DNA of 64,000 nt from Streptomyces sp. YIM 121038 (GTDB taxonomy: Bacteria; Actinomycetota; Actinomycetes; Streptomycetales; Streptomycetaceae), in assembly GCF_006088715.1 (NCBI RefSeq), contig NZ_CP030771.1, forward strand, positions 4,278,001-4,342,000, read 5' to 3'. Numbering within the stretch: position 1 is the first letter of the stretch; every line of letters starts with the position of its first letter. Under the pieces are notes generated by a model, which worked only from the letters and a program-made list of their open reading frames with translations, did no database searches and was not told where the DNA came from. Positions 24,838-34,000 of this stretch are shown in pieces. The position numbers and the translations under genes are program-made.

Positions 24838-25733
24838 GAGGGTGCTCCTTCGGGGTTGATGATGCGGTAGGCGGCGCCCAACTTGGTGCGGGCGGCGGTG
24901 AACTGGGCGGTTTCCCGTTCGTTCAGGTTCAGGGGGGTGACGGTGGGCTGGCCGTCGGTGATCTGCAACCGGATTCCGAGCCAGACACCATCGCGGTTGA
25001 CGGACAGCACATCCGTGCCGTCCTCGACGGCCAGGAGTTTGCGCAGGGCGGACACCACGGCGGCGCTCGGGCCGTTGCGCACGCGTCCGATCCCGGTGTT
25101 GATCCGGCGTGGCCGGTCGCGGAGTTCGGCCGTCACGATGTCGAGCGGCACTGTGGCGGAGCGTCCGTTGATGGTGGTCGACGATGCGCAGATCACGGCG
25201 CCGTCGCCGTGTTCGCCGATCACGTAGCCGTCCACGGTCTCGACCGGCACGGCGTGGTGCTGGGCGAGTGCGAGCCGGTAGCGGGCGGTATCCGTGGCGG
25301 AGCCGATCCCGAACACCCGGCGCGCGCGGGACAGCTCGGCGAAGTAGCGGGCCAGCACGTCGACCGGATTGGTGACCATCACCACCGTGCCCGGGTAACC
25401 GGTCAGGGTGTGGGCCCACTCGGCGATGACGGGGGCGTTCGCGGCGAGTCCGGCCATGCGCACGTCCGCGGTGCGGGTGTTGGTGAACGTCGCGCGAGGG
25501 CAGATCACCAGCGCGTCCGCGTCGCCCATATCGGCGCGCGCCGCCGTGAACGCGCGGGCGCCTGCTGTGAGCTGCCGGGCATCTTCCAGATCGGTCACCA
25601 GGCCGTGCGCGGCCTCGGCTGTGCGGGAGGTGACCAGCAGCCGGGAACACCACGGCTCGACAGCCAGGAGGGCAGCGACCGTCTGGCCGATGGCGCCGGC
25701 GCCGATGACGCCGACCGTGTAGCCCCCGCTCAT
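24828..25733 (-). CDS. Lactate/malate dehydrogenase-family oxidoreductase
   Basis: A 301-residue protein with the LDH/MDH layout. It has a Rossmann motif VGVIGAGAIGQTVA (residues 7-20), TNPVDVL (121-127), GSATDTARYR with the substrate-binding arginine near 151, and the catalytic histidine in VIGEHGDGAVI (His175). The expected active-site residues are present, so it is probably a working 2-hydroxyacid dehydrogenase, though sequence is far from housekeeping MDH or LDH. The start overlaps the kinase stop (ATGA at 25733-25730). Finding an LDH-fold enzyme between two kinases on a mobile element is unusual. The substrate could be a small acid or an amino-acid-derived group. Confidence 0.8.
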   Translation of the reverse strand: MSGGYTVGVIGAGAIGQTVAALLAVEPWCSRLLVTSRTAEAAHGLVTDLEDARQLTAGARAFTAARADMGDADALVICPRATFTNTRTADVRMAGLAANAPVIAEWAHTLTGYPGTVVMVTNPVDVLARYFAELSRARRVFGIGSATDTARYRLALAQHHAVPVETVDGYVIGEHGDGAVICASSTTINGRSATVPLDIVTAELRDRPRRINTGIGRVRNGPSAAVVSALRKLLAVEDGTDVLSVNRDGVWLGIRLQITDGQPTVTPLNLNERETAQFTAARTKLGAAYRIINPEGAPSCR

Positions 25734-26914
25734 CGGGTGGCCGCCCGGGTCACGCAGGCCAGGGCCAAGCGCCAGGCCGACTCGGGCTCGGTCCCGGCGG
25801 TCAGTGTGGCGCTGACGGAGTCCAGGACCTGGCACAGTGCCGGGGCGGAGTCGACGACTGCCTGGGCGTGCTCCGGCAACGGCAGCGCGGACGGAGCGGC
25901 GAGGTACGTCGACACGATGTTCACGCTGTCCATCAGCCATGTGACCATCAACCGGCGCAGCCACATCCCGCGCTCGGTACGACCGATGCCCCGGTACTGC
26001 TCGCGGATGAAGGCGTCGATGCCCTCCACCACCAGGGTGGCACCGTCGACCGGCGACGCAGCGATCACGGCAAGGAGCGCGCGGGAGGCGAGTTTCGCGG
26101 CGTCCTGGTGAGAGCCCCCGCGCGACAGTCCCGGGTCGATGAACACCGGCTGCTCGTCGGGTCCGTCCGGGAACAGGACGTGTTCGGGTTTCAGGTCCCC
26201 GTACACGACCATGCGAGGGCCCGGGGCAGGGGTGAGGCGGAGTTTCAGCAGACGGGACACCACTACTGCTAGCACGGCCACCGCACCCCGGCGGGTGCGC
26301 TCCTCCAGCAGGTCGACGCCGAGCCGTGCCACGTAGGCGCGGCCGGAGATGCCGTTGAACTTCCGGCGGAACGTGGTGTCGATGCCGCGCTCTGCGATTG
26401 CCGCCTCGTCGGCCACAGCCGCCACCGCCGGGGACTGAAGCGAAGCGAGAGAGCGCACGGCACCGCTCATTAAGTCAGCGGCTCGGGCGGGGTCCTTGGC
26501 GATCAGGTCGAGCAGATTCGGGCCGGTCACGGCCTCGGTGAACAGCACTCCTTGCCGGTAGCCGACGCAGCGGCCCACCCGGATTCCGGCGGCGTCCAGG
26601 GCGCGGAGCTGGGCGGCCTCCCGCGCCAGCAGCGATGTGGGCGACGTTGCGTAGGCAGCCTGCGCGGCCCGGACCTGGTCTCCGTCCCCGGCGACGCCGC
26701 GCAGCACGGAGACCAGGGAGAGGCCAAGGACGGAGTCCTTCGCGAACACCTCACGTCCGCCGAGGTGCACCCGGCGGACGTAGCCGGTGACAGACGGCAC
26801 GTGAGCGCCGAGCGTCACCGACTCGCTGGGCCACTCCTCGGCCGCCACACGGCATATACGGTCGGCGGCCAGTTCGAACAGTGCTCCGGGTTCGGGCAGG
26901 GCGGCGTGCGGCAT
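25730..26914 (-). CDS. APH/protein-kinase-fold phosphotransferase
   Basis: A 394-residue kinase-fold protein. The N-lobe shows GGREVFAKDSV (probable catalytic-lobe lysine). The catalytic loop is MVVYGDLKPEHVLF (Asp of the HxD position, with Tyr replacing His), and the metal-binding motif is VFIDPGLSRGG in place of DFG. This pattern is closer to lantibiotic-type and small-molecule kinases than to Ser/Thr kinases. The ATG at 26914 has GAGGAGG upstream; the frame extends further but only as GC-rich shadow. It heads the coupled kinase / dehydrogenase / HPrK-like operon. Confidence 0.75.
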   Translation of the reverse strand: MPHAALPEPGALFELAADRICRVAAEEWPSESVTLGAHVPSVTGYVRRVHLGGREVFAKDSVLGLSLVSVLRGVAGDGDQVRAAQAAYATSPTSLLAREAAQLRALDAAGIRVGRCVGYRQGVLFTEAVTGPNLLDLIAKDPARAADLMSGAVRSLASLQSPAVAAVADEAAIAERGIDTTFRRKFNGISGRAYVARLGVDLLEERTRRGAVAVLAVVVSRLLKLRLTPAPGPRMVVYGDLKPEHVLFPDGPDEQPVFIDPGLSRGGSHQDAAKLASRALLAVIAASPVDGATLVVEGIDAFIREQYRGIGRTERGMWLRRLMVTWLMDSVNIVSTYLAAPSALPLPEHAQAVVDSAPALCQVLDSVSATLTAGTEPESAWRLALACVTRAATR

Positions 26915-27014
26915 TGTGGAGCCTCCTCGACGAGGGAAGCGGGACAGAACCTTGCGCCGTCCCGCCCACGTGGCCTGGCGTGGGAGTGGGGCCACGGGGC
27001 GGGACGGAGTCAGA

Positions 27015-27056
27015 CCGGCGGCCGGGCAGGAAGGGGAAGCACCGTCCGGCCGCCGG
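27015..27056 (-). terminator. Hairpin between small membrane protein and kinase operon
   Basis: A perfect 11-bp repeat, CCGGCGGCCGG (27015-27025) with CCGGCCGCCGG (27046-27056). It begins four bases beyond the stop of the small membrane protein gene. It probably terminates or attenuates the small-gene transcript ahead of the kinase operon. Confidence 0.65.
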
Positions 27057-27059
27057 AGA

Positions 27060-27221
27060 TCACCAGTCGGCGCCGCCATAGGCGAGCAGGGCGAACACGA
27101 AGGCGGTGACCGAGACGGCGAAGAGGAGTTGTGCGGTCACTTGCCGCCAGCCGATCCGGGTTCGCCGCCGACGCGTCGGCCGGGTGGCCTCACCCAGCTC
27201 CTTGTCCAAGCCGTCGAGCAT
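27060..27221 (-). CDS. Small single-pass membrane protein
   Basis: A 53-residue protein with an acidic start (MLDGLDKELGEA), a basic patch (TRRRRTRIGWRQ) and one C-terminal hydrophobic helix (LLFAVSVTAFVFALLAYGGA). The positive patch before the helix predicts the N-terminus in the cytoplasm. The ATG overlaps the preceding stop by one base (TGATG). It is similar in size and style to 6691-6891 in element A's regulator-linked cluster. Confidence 0.65.
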   Translation of the reverse strand: MLDGLDKELGEATRPTRRRRTRIGWRQVTAQLLFAVSVTAFVFALLAYGGADW

Positions 27222-27583
27222 CACGGGGCCGCCTGCAGCGCCGCCAGCGGCTCCCACGAGTAGCTGATGGTGACACCGTGCTCGGCCAGGGCCTCCGCCT
27301 CGCGGAACCGGAATTCATGGTGGGACTCGGGTGCGAGGGCAGCAGGCCAACGGGTGATGACGTCGGTGATCTCGCCGCGCGCGGCCATCTCGCACACACG
27401 TCGCCAGCCCTCGCGGCGCTGAGGGTCCGGCTCCCCGTACGGGTCGGTGACCGTATCCACCAGGCGCAGGCCACGCCCTTCCGCGAACACGCGGCCCTCC
27501 TCAACAGCCCGCTCTTCGGGCACCTTCGAAGCCGGTCGGACCTGGTCGACGCACACGTACAACACCGCGGCGCGGGTGCTCAT
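27221..27583 (-). CDS. Serine-recombinase-like N-terminal-domain protein without catalytic serine
   Basis: A 120-residue protein whose start AAVLYVCVDQVRP and later RREGWRRVCEMAARGEITDV recall the N-terminal fold of resolvase/invertase family recombinases. The catalytic serine (YxRVS) is replaced, there is no DNA-binding tail, and the expected arginines are poorly conserved. It is probably a non-catalytic relative, and the family assignment is weak. ATG at 27583 has GGGGGAGG upstream. It overlaps the previous gene (ATGA) and the following one (TGATG), so it sits inside a coupled three-gene unit. Confidence 0.55.
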   Translation of the reverse strand: MSTRAAVLYVCVDQVRPASKVPEERAVEEGRVFAEGRGLRLVDTVTDPYGEPDPQRREGWRRVCEMAARGEITDVITRWPAALAPESHHEFRFREAEALAEHGVTISYSWEPLAALQAAP

Positions 27584-27759
27584 CGAGCGGGCCTCCCCCG
27601 GTGATGAGGGCACCGGCAGTTGGGCCACGCTCCCGTGAGATCGGGCACCTTCGACGGGGTGACCGCTGACGTCTCCCGCATCGTTGTGCGGGTCCCGTCC
27701 GGCCCGAGCCGGTACACCTTCAACGTCATCCCACTGGGCAGTTCCGCTGCTGCTGTCAT
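27580..27759 (-). CDS. Small cysteine-containing protein
   Basis: A 59-residue protein: a beta-like N-terminal half (GMTLKVYRLGPDGTRTTMRE), then a C-terminal WPNCRCPHHRGR with two cysteines and two histidines that could bind a metal. Similar tiny Cys-tailed proteins lie next to XRE/TPR regulators in Streptomyces. Start ATG 27759 has only weak AAGGCG upstream. The stop overlaps the next gene by ATGA. Confidence 0.55.
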   Translation of the reverse strand: MTAAAELPSGMTLKVYRLGPDGTRTTMRETSAVTPSKVPDLTGAWPNCRCPHHRGRPAR

Positions 27760-27994
27760 CGTCACGCCTTGGTCAGGGGGTTGGGGGGGGGAAGAGGGCT
27801 GCGGCCCACCGAGGGGGGCGAGGGGTGGCCCGTCATCGCACGCGTGCCCGAACTCCTGGTGTGGGGACGGGCGTTGCACTGACAACCAGTCAACGATCAC
27901 TAGCAGTCATGCGACCATCACTCATGCGGCACCCGCATACGGATATGCGCTGAGCGGGTACGGGTAGGAGCTCGACGCCGCAGAGGCTCTTAGC
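27760..27994. promoter_or_regulatory. Divergent promoter region of the XRE/TPR regulator
   Basis: A 235-base gap between divergent genes. CGCATA (27934-27939) and TATGCG (27944-27949) form a 6-bp inverted repeat. ATCACT and CATGCG each recur nearby (27896-27927). A -10-like TAGCGT lies at 27991-27996, close to the candidate starts at 27995 and 28007. A run of nine or so G residues at 27780-27789 is unusual. Probable operator region of the regulator. Confidence 0.45.
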
Positions 27995-29251
27995 GTGGGG
28001 TGCGCCGTGGATTTCCAGACGGGGCCGGTCCGGGAAGCATCCAGGACCGGGGATTACGGCCGAGTGATCGAACTCGTCCGTACCGACCGGCGGAGGACGC
28101 AGACCGCCCTGGGCCAGGCCCTCGGCATGAGCCAGTCCGCCGTATCCCGTCTGGAGAAGAAGGGCACGAGCGCGTACAGCACGGACATCCTGGCGGCGGC
28201 AGCGGCGCACCTGGAGATTCCGCCAGCACTGGTGGGTCTCGCCGACGGCCGACAGCCGGGGCCACAGAACGACGGTGACGACGTGGACCGACGACGATTC
28301 CTCGGCGGAGCGGTGGCCGCAGCCGCAGCCCCCGCCCTGGCCGTCCTCCCTGATAGCGCAGACGCGACCGGCGGGCAGGCAGCAGCCCTCCGGCTGTCCA
28401 CCACGGCGTATCGCAGACTCGACGGCACCACGCCCAGCCGGGACCTGTCGGAGGCGGTGCGCGCCCACATGCGCCTGATCCAGACCATCACGCATACAGC
28501 GCCCGCAGACACGGAGCGGGGCCGCCTGGCTGCCGTCGGCAGCGAGGCCGCGAGCTTTGCCGGATGGCTCGCCTGGGACATGGGTGACAACGGATCGGCC
28601 CGCTCCTGGTACGGGGCGGCGGTCAAGGCGGCTCGGTCGGCCGGCGACCCGCTGCTGACCGCCTACCAGACCGGGAGCCTCGCCCAGTTCGAAGCGCACG
28701 TCGGTAACGGGGTGGAAGCCCTGAACCTCACCCGTCGGGCCCGGCGCGTGCTCGGGTCCTCCCGCCCGGCCGTCGCGGATGCGTGGCTGTCATCCGTCGA
28801 AGCTCTCGCCCACGCGGTGGCCGGAGACCGACGCTCCGCGGACAAGGCGCTGACGGCGGCACGCGCAGGCGCGGAGAACCTGCCCGAGGAGGCGCCGCCA
28901 TGGCCGTGGGTGTTCACCTTCACCCCGGCCAAGGTCGCCGCCGCACGGGTGGCCTGCGGGGCCCGGCTCGGCCTCGCGGACTGGGTCTTGTCCGAGGACA
29001 CCGAAGCCCTCGCGACCGGCCACGACAAACAACGCGCGCTCCTGGTACTCGACATCGCCGCCGGCCACCTCGCCACCGGTCGCGTTGACGCCGCGTTCGC
29101 CCTTGCTTCCCGCGCGCTGGAATCCGGACTCCGCTACCGTTCCGGCCGGATCGTGGAGAGGGCGCGTGCCGTGCGCCGGTCGCTGATCACCAGCTCACCG
29201 CCCAAGGTGGTGCGCGAGTTCGACGAGCGGTTGCACGGCGTCTATCTGTAG
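27995..29251 (+). CDS. XRE-family regulator with TPR-like C-terminus (element B)
   Basis: A 418-residue protein from the GTG at 27995; a GTG at 28007 would make it 414. XRE helix-turn-helix at about residues 20-70 (TQTALGQALGMSQSAVSRLE). The Tat-like DDVDRRRFLGGAVAAAAAP follows at about 90-110. The remainder is TPR-like helices (ARSWYGAAVKAARSAGDPLL, ALNLTRRARRVLG). It is the same architecture as 4937-6124 in element A, though sequences are diverged. Divergent from the small-gene/kinase cluster and followed by a SLOG-fold gene 11 bases downstream. Confidence 0.85.
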   Translation: MGCAVDFQTGPVREASRTGDYGRVIELVRTDRRRTQTALGQALGMSQSAVSRLEKKGTSAYSTDILAAAAAHLEIPPALVGLADGRQPGPQNDGDDVDRRRFLGGAVAAAAAPALAVLPDSADATGGQAAALRLSTTAYRRLDGTTPSRDLSEAVRAHMRLIQTITHTAPADTERGRLAAVGSEAASFAGWLAWDMGDNGSARSWYGAAVKAARSAGDPLLTAYQTGSLAQFEAHVGNGVEALNLTRRARRVLGSSRPAVADAWLSSVEALAHAVAGDRRSADKALTAARAGAENLPEEAPPWPWVFTFTPAKVAAARVACGARLGLADWVLSEDTEALATGHDKQRALLVLDIAAGHLATGRVDAAFALASRALESGLRYRSGRIVERARAVRRSLITSSPPKVVREFDERLHGVYL

Positions 29252-29262
29252 GAGGACAGACA

Positions 29263-29736
29263 ATGCGGGTGGGGATCACCGGTCACCGTGGACTGAGCGC
29301 AGAGGTTGAGGCGCGCGTGCGAACGCTCCTGGCCGATGCGGTGAGCGGGTACGACGCGGCGGAACTGGTGGGGGTCTCGTGCATCGCCGACGGCCCCGAC
29401 GCGTGGTTCGCCGAGGCTGTGCTGTCCGTCGGCGGACGCCTTGAGGTCGTCGTCCCGGCCACCGAGTACCGCGACAGCCTGCCGGAGTGGCACCACTCCA
29501 CGTACGACGCGCTCATGTCCCTCGCGAGCGACGTGCACACGACCGGCATGACCGCGTCCGACTCCGAGGCACACATGACCGGTTCCGAGATCCTCGTCGG
29601 GCTCGCTGACGAGCTGGTCGCCGTGTGGGACGGGAAACCCGCATGGGGGTACGGCGGCACGGCGGACGTAGTTGCGTACGCCGAGCGGAACGGCGTACCC
29701 GTCCGGGTGCTGTGGCCAGAGGGCGCCTCACGCTGA
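29263..29736 (+). CDS. SLOG-superfamily (Rossmann-like) nucleotide-binding protein
   Basis: A 157-residue protein that begins MRVGITGHRGLS, the GHR signature seen at the N-terminus of SLOG/YspA-like proteins. Later segments ADGPDAWFAEAVLSVGGRLE, LVAVWDGKPAWGYGGTADVV and VPVRVLWPEGA follow the fold: acidic site, GG-type phosphate loop and terminal strand. SLOG proteins sense or process nucleotides and nucleotide-derived signals. ATG at 29263 has AGGAGG. It is co-transcribed with the XRE/TPR regulator and may serve as its partner. The exact ligand is unknown. Confidence 0.72.
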   Translation: MRVGITGHRGLSAEVEARVRTLLADAVSGYDAAELVGVSCIADGPDAWFAEAVLSVGGRLEVVVPATEYRDSLPEWHHSTYDALMSLASDVHTTGMTASDSEAHMTGSEILVGLADELVAVWDGKPAWGYGGTADVVAYAERNGVPVRVLWPEGASR

Positions 29737-29928
29737 CAGGCACCCAAACCTAAAGGCAGGACCTCGCGGTAACTCGGGGGTGTCGAAGCTAACGGGCCAT
29801 ACCGCCCAGTACAGCCTGAGCAACCGATCATGTTCGCAAGCCGGAAGCCTTATCGGTCCATGTGCGTGTTCTGGTCGGTGGAGTCTTTCGCCTGAGCTGG
29901 CCCACGTGGGCAAGGGGAGGTCCTGATT

Positions 29929-31041
29929 TCAGCACACGTCGCCGTACCAGCCTTCGTCCCGGCTCAGATGTTGGTACCCCACCCATTCCTGTGCCAGCCG
30001 TCGCCCACTGACCAACAGGGACGTCGATACTGTGCAGTGGTCCGCAGGCAGCCAGTCGACCAGCTCTGCAGCCGTGGACATTTCAGCAGGGGGCTCTTTG
30101 CCCCGCCGTGGGACGCCCATGTCCAGCAGTGCTGTGTAGAGCCGTTCCGTGGGCCGGACCGGTGGAAGGTCCTGCTTACGCGCGATGTCCGCGGCCGCAG
30201 CCGGGATGCGGAGGCCGCTGAGGTCGAGATCGCCGAAGTACCGAACCTCGGCGATGTCTCGCTTCGCCGAGATGGTGTTGATGGAGGCACGGAAGGTGCC
30301 ACCGAGACCCCACGCCACGTACCCGAGCCGATGATTGTCGGGGAGGGTGTTGACGAGGGACCACCACGTGGTCACGTTCTCGACGACCAGCAGCACGTCC
30401 CCCGTACCGACGCGCTGGTAGTAACCGTCGCCCACCTTTTCGACGAAGTCCTCCGCCAGCAGTGGCGGATGGACCGTGAACGTGCGCAGAACTTCGTGGA
30501 GTCGATCGCGGTCCCCGAAGAGCGGGCCAGAACGGAGGGTGTCGAGGGTCTTCTCAGGCATGGGGAAGTCCTCCTCCGAGCCGAATCGGCCGAAGATCTC
30601 CAGAGCGCGTTCCCGTAGGGGTACGCGGAAAAGATCCGGACCGGAGAAGAACCATGCGTTGACGGCCAGGTAGGCAGCCCGTTGGCGATCAGTTGCGGTG
30701 CGCCACTCCTTCGCCAACCAGTACAGCTCGTGGTGCCAGATCGGCATCGGCGGCACCGGCCTGGGAGCGGCGTCGGGTAGGAGCCAGATGCCCACCGGCA
30801 GTGTCACTGTCTCGCGTGTGCGCTTCCGGAATTGCTCGATCTTGCCGTGTTCCTCTAGGGAGTCCAACTGCCGTGCGAGAACAAGGGGTTCGTATTCGTT
30901 CTCGGGATTCCGCAGGGGAACTCGCCGGAAGGCGGTCCACACCTCGTCCAGTCCGATACGGGTACGGCTGGTCTTACGGCCCTTCTTCCGCTTCGCCATG
31001 GCGGTGAGGAACCCCAGGAAGTCAATCTCTCGCTGCTTCAT
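29929..31041 (-). CDS. jetD: Wadjet nuclease subunit JetD
   Basis: About 370 residues. The N-terminal DUF3322 part leads to a C-terminal DUF2220 Toprim-like domain with VVENVTTW (Glu221) and VRYFGDLDLSGLRIP (Asp271, Asp273), the acidic residues expected to hold metal for DNA cleavage. JetD is the nuclease that cuts circular DNA trapped by the JetABC SMC complex. I chose ATG 31041, which has AAGGAG at 6 bases; ATG 31068 is possible and would give 379 residues. Either start overlaps the end of jetC, so they are coupled. It is last in the operon. Confidence 0.9.
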   Translation of the reverse strand: MKQREIDFLGFLTAMAKRKKGRKTSRTRIGLDEVWTAFRRVPLRNPENEYEPLVLARQLDSLEEHGKIEQFRKRTRETVTLPVGIWLLPDAAPRPVPPMPIWHHELYWLAKEWRTATDRQRAAYLAVNAWFFSGPDLFRVPLRERALEIFGRFGSEEDFPMPEKTLDTLRSGPLFGDRDRLHEVLRTFTVHPPLLAEDFVEKVGDGYYQRVGTGDVLLVVENVTTWWSLVNTLPDNHRLGYVAWGLGGTFRASINTISAKRDIAEVRYFGDLDLSGLRIPAAAADIARKQDLPPVRPTERLYTALLDMGVPRRGKEPPAEMSTAAELVDWLPADHCTVSTSLLVSGRRLAQEWVGYQHLSRDEGWYGDVC

Positions 31042-34000
31042 CAGCATCTCCTTCTCCGTCGGGGTCATGGCCGTCCTCGTCGGTGTCATTCCCATCCGAG
31101 GCACCCGAGTCCGCGCCGAGGTGCATGATCCGGGTCGCCGTGATCCTCCCTCCGCCATCCGGGGCGTCGAGGGCGTCGAGCTGCTCCTGGACGCGCTGGG
31201 CCACCGTCAGGTACTTCCGGCCGGTGCGCAGGTCCGCGTCGTTTCGGAGCCGAAGTACGAGCGGGAAGCGCTTGAGCGTGTTGTCGTCCGAAAGCCCTGT
31301 GGTGTAGATGAGCTGCACGCCGAGCGCCTCCGCCACCTTGCGCTGCAGGTCCAGCAGATAGTCGGCGTTGGCCCGGCCGATGGGGTTGTCGAGGAAAAGG
31401 ACACCAGAGTGGGTGTGCCGCACGTGCCCACGGTCATTGGCACGAAGTGCGGCCATGGTGCAGTAGAGCAAAATCGCCGCAGTGAGCACCTGGCCGCCGG
31501 AGAAGACATCCTTGATCTCCGACACCCGGACACGTTCGGTACGCAGAACCGCATCGGGCTTCAGCACCTCCACATGGAACCCGCGTGGGACGGCTGCCCG
31601 TACACCGCGGAGCAGCAGTGACATGCCGTCGCGCTTGACGGTACGGCCGTCGGTGTTCTGGCCGGCCGCTGCTTCGTCGATCACCTGCGCGAGTGCCTCC
31701 GTGAGGTGTACGTCGTCGGTGTGCCGGAAGCGGAAGCGGAGGAACTCCTCGCCCGACCAGTCGCCCAGGGTGTCGGGAAGACGTGAGACGCGTTGTGCCC
31801 GCCGGAGCGTGTTGAGGGCATTGCTGACGAGCCCGCGCAGGTTATCCACGATCAGCCGACGGTGGACTTCCGTCTGTTCTAGATCTTCGTCAAGCGACAG
31901 CAGACGCGGGTGCAGGGCCTCGGCCCATTCTCCCGCGCGAGCAGCGGTCGTCTGCCAGCCCGACACACGGATCTGGCTCTGCACTGGCAGGAGAAGATCC
32001 TTGAACTCTGCGGCGGTGGCATGCCTCTGCAACGCGCCTGCCCGCTCCTCAAGGGCCCTCTCATCGGCCTCACGGGTCGTCGCAGCGGATGTGACAGCCT
32101 TGCGCAGCACCGTATACGCGTACTGCGCCGACTCCGCATCACCCGAATACGGTTCTACGTCGACGGAGCCTGGAGCCGTTGCGTCGGCAGCATGCTCCGT
32201 GTCGCCTGCCACGGTTCCGGTGATGAATCGGAAGGAGCGCGCCGCCGTTTGCGCTTCCTCCAACCGCTGCTCAGCCTCTACATGCTCCTTCTCGCACTCA
32301 GCGTGTGCTTGAAGAGCGGCGGCGCTGCGTGCGGCGGCGTGTTCTGCGGCCGCGATGCACCGAGGGATGTCTGCGGGAGCCTCCGGCAGCAGCACCCGGC
32401 TGGTGGCCCGCTTCGTCGCCTCGTCGAACTGATCCCTGCACCTCGAACGGGCGACGACCGCGTTCTCCTTGGCCTTTTCCCGTAGCTTCACGAGACGTTC
32501 CGCGCTGTCCGTCTGGGCTGCGCGTGCGGATTCCTCGGAGCCTTGTGGGGTCTTCAGCAGCGCTGCGGCACGTACACGCACGCGCCCGTCCAAGGCCAGG
32601 TATGCAGCGTTCGCCCGGGCGGCCCGCCCCTCGGCGTCGCTCTTCTCCTTCAGGAGATCGCTGCCGACCTCCACCCGAGTGTAGTTCTGGACGGCTTGTG
32701 CATACGCACTGTCCAGCAGGGCGATGGACAGGTCGGGGACGGGGTCCGAGACCGGCACCTCCTCGCCGCCGGGCAGCTTGGCGCGCCGTTCGTTGAGCGA
32801 GCGAACGGTACGGCGGGCCTCGTCGGCGCTCCGTCCATGTTCGGAGACCTGCGTCTGGTGCTGTTCGGCAAGCTTCTCGGCTTCCTCAGCCTTCTTGTGG
32901 TGCGCCTCTGCCTGGGCCCGTGCGTTCTTCTCCTTCTCGGCCAACGCCGGGACACGACCCGTCTGCACGGACAGGTCGGCAAGCTGGCGCTCTTGCTTGT
33001 CTAGCTTCTTCTCCGCGCCGTACAACTCAGGCAGTTCCTTGCCGACCTCTCCCCTCCTGTTCTGGACCGCCTTAAGAGCGGTCTGGCAAGAAGTGACAAC
33101 GTCCAGGGCCTGGGCATGGAGACGCCGCGTATCCGCCCACTTTTGTTCCAGAGCCGCGAGCGATCCCACGGGATACGCTGCACGCCATTCCTCAACCCGG
33201 TGCAGGAGCCGTTGATCCGCTGTACGCCGAGCCTGCAGATCCATCAGTTCCGAGATGCGTTCGGCGTGGCGCAGCTTGATCTGCCGGTGCTCGGCGGCAG
33301 CCGCCTCCGGGTCGTGCAGTGCCGGGTGCAGCGGAATCGCGGTGGCCACACTCGCTATGGGATCGGCTCCGGCTTCGTCGAAGGCACGGGTCGTGGCGAC
33401 GGCGACATGAACTGTCGGCTGAGGACGCAGTTCGGTGAGCAGGTTTTCGGCCTTGGGAAGGTCAGCAGGGTCGTTCAGGATCACGCCAGCCGCGAGGTGA
33501 GGCGATCGCCGCACCCACGCACGCCGCCGCTCCAGGTCCGGAATGCCGGCCAGGTAATGCCATCCCGAAGTGGCGATGATGCCTGCGTCTTTGAGGAGTG
33601 CGCACGCGTCCCCGATCACCGCTGGAGGTGGCAGGAGTTCCCCGTCGGCCAGTGCCAGCCGCGCCCGCTCGTCAGCGTATTCAGCGGCGTTGAGGGCGGT
33701 AATGTCACGTTCTGCTGCTGAGAGCGTCTCACTCAGCCGCCTGCGCAACTCCTGCGCATCGCGGTCGAAGTCCGCCTGTTCGCTGTCTAGCAGTTCGAGC
33801 GTGCGGGGCTCGTTCTCCAGCTCCCTGGTCCGCCTGACGGCTTCCTCGTGGTCACTCGACGCCTTGTCGCGAGCCTGCTTGCGTTCCGCCGCTTCTTCCG
33901 CCGCCTCCCGCAGCTCGTCCTGAGTAGTGGCTTCCCGCTCGGTGAGTTCTTCTCGCTCCTTCTCCAGGTCGGCGATACGACTGCGCAGCTTCCCTAGCTC

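Noticed and set aside
27221..27583. Functional serine recombinase
   Set aside because: It lacks the catalytic serine and any DNA-binding domain. Kept only as a fold-level resemblance.
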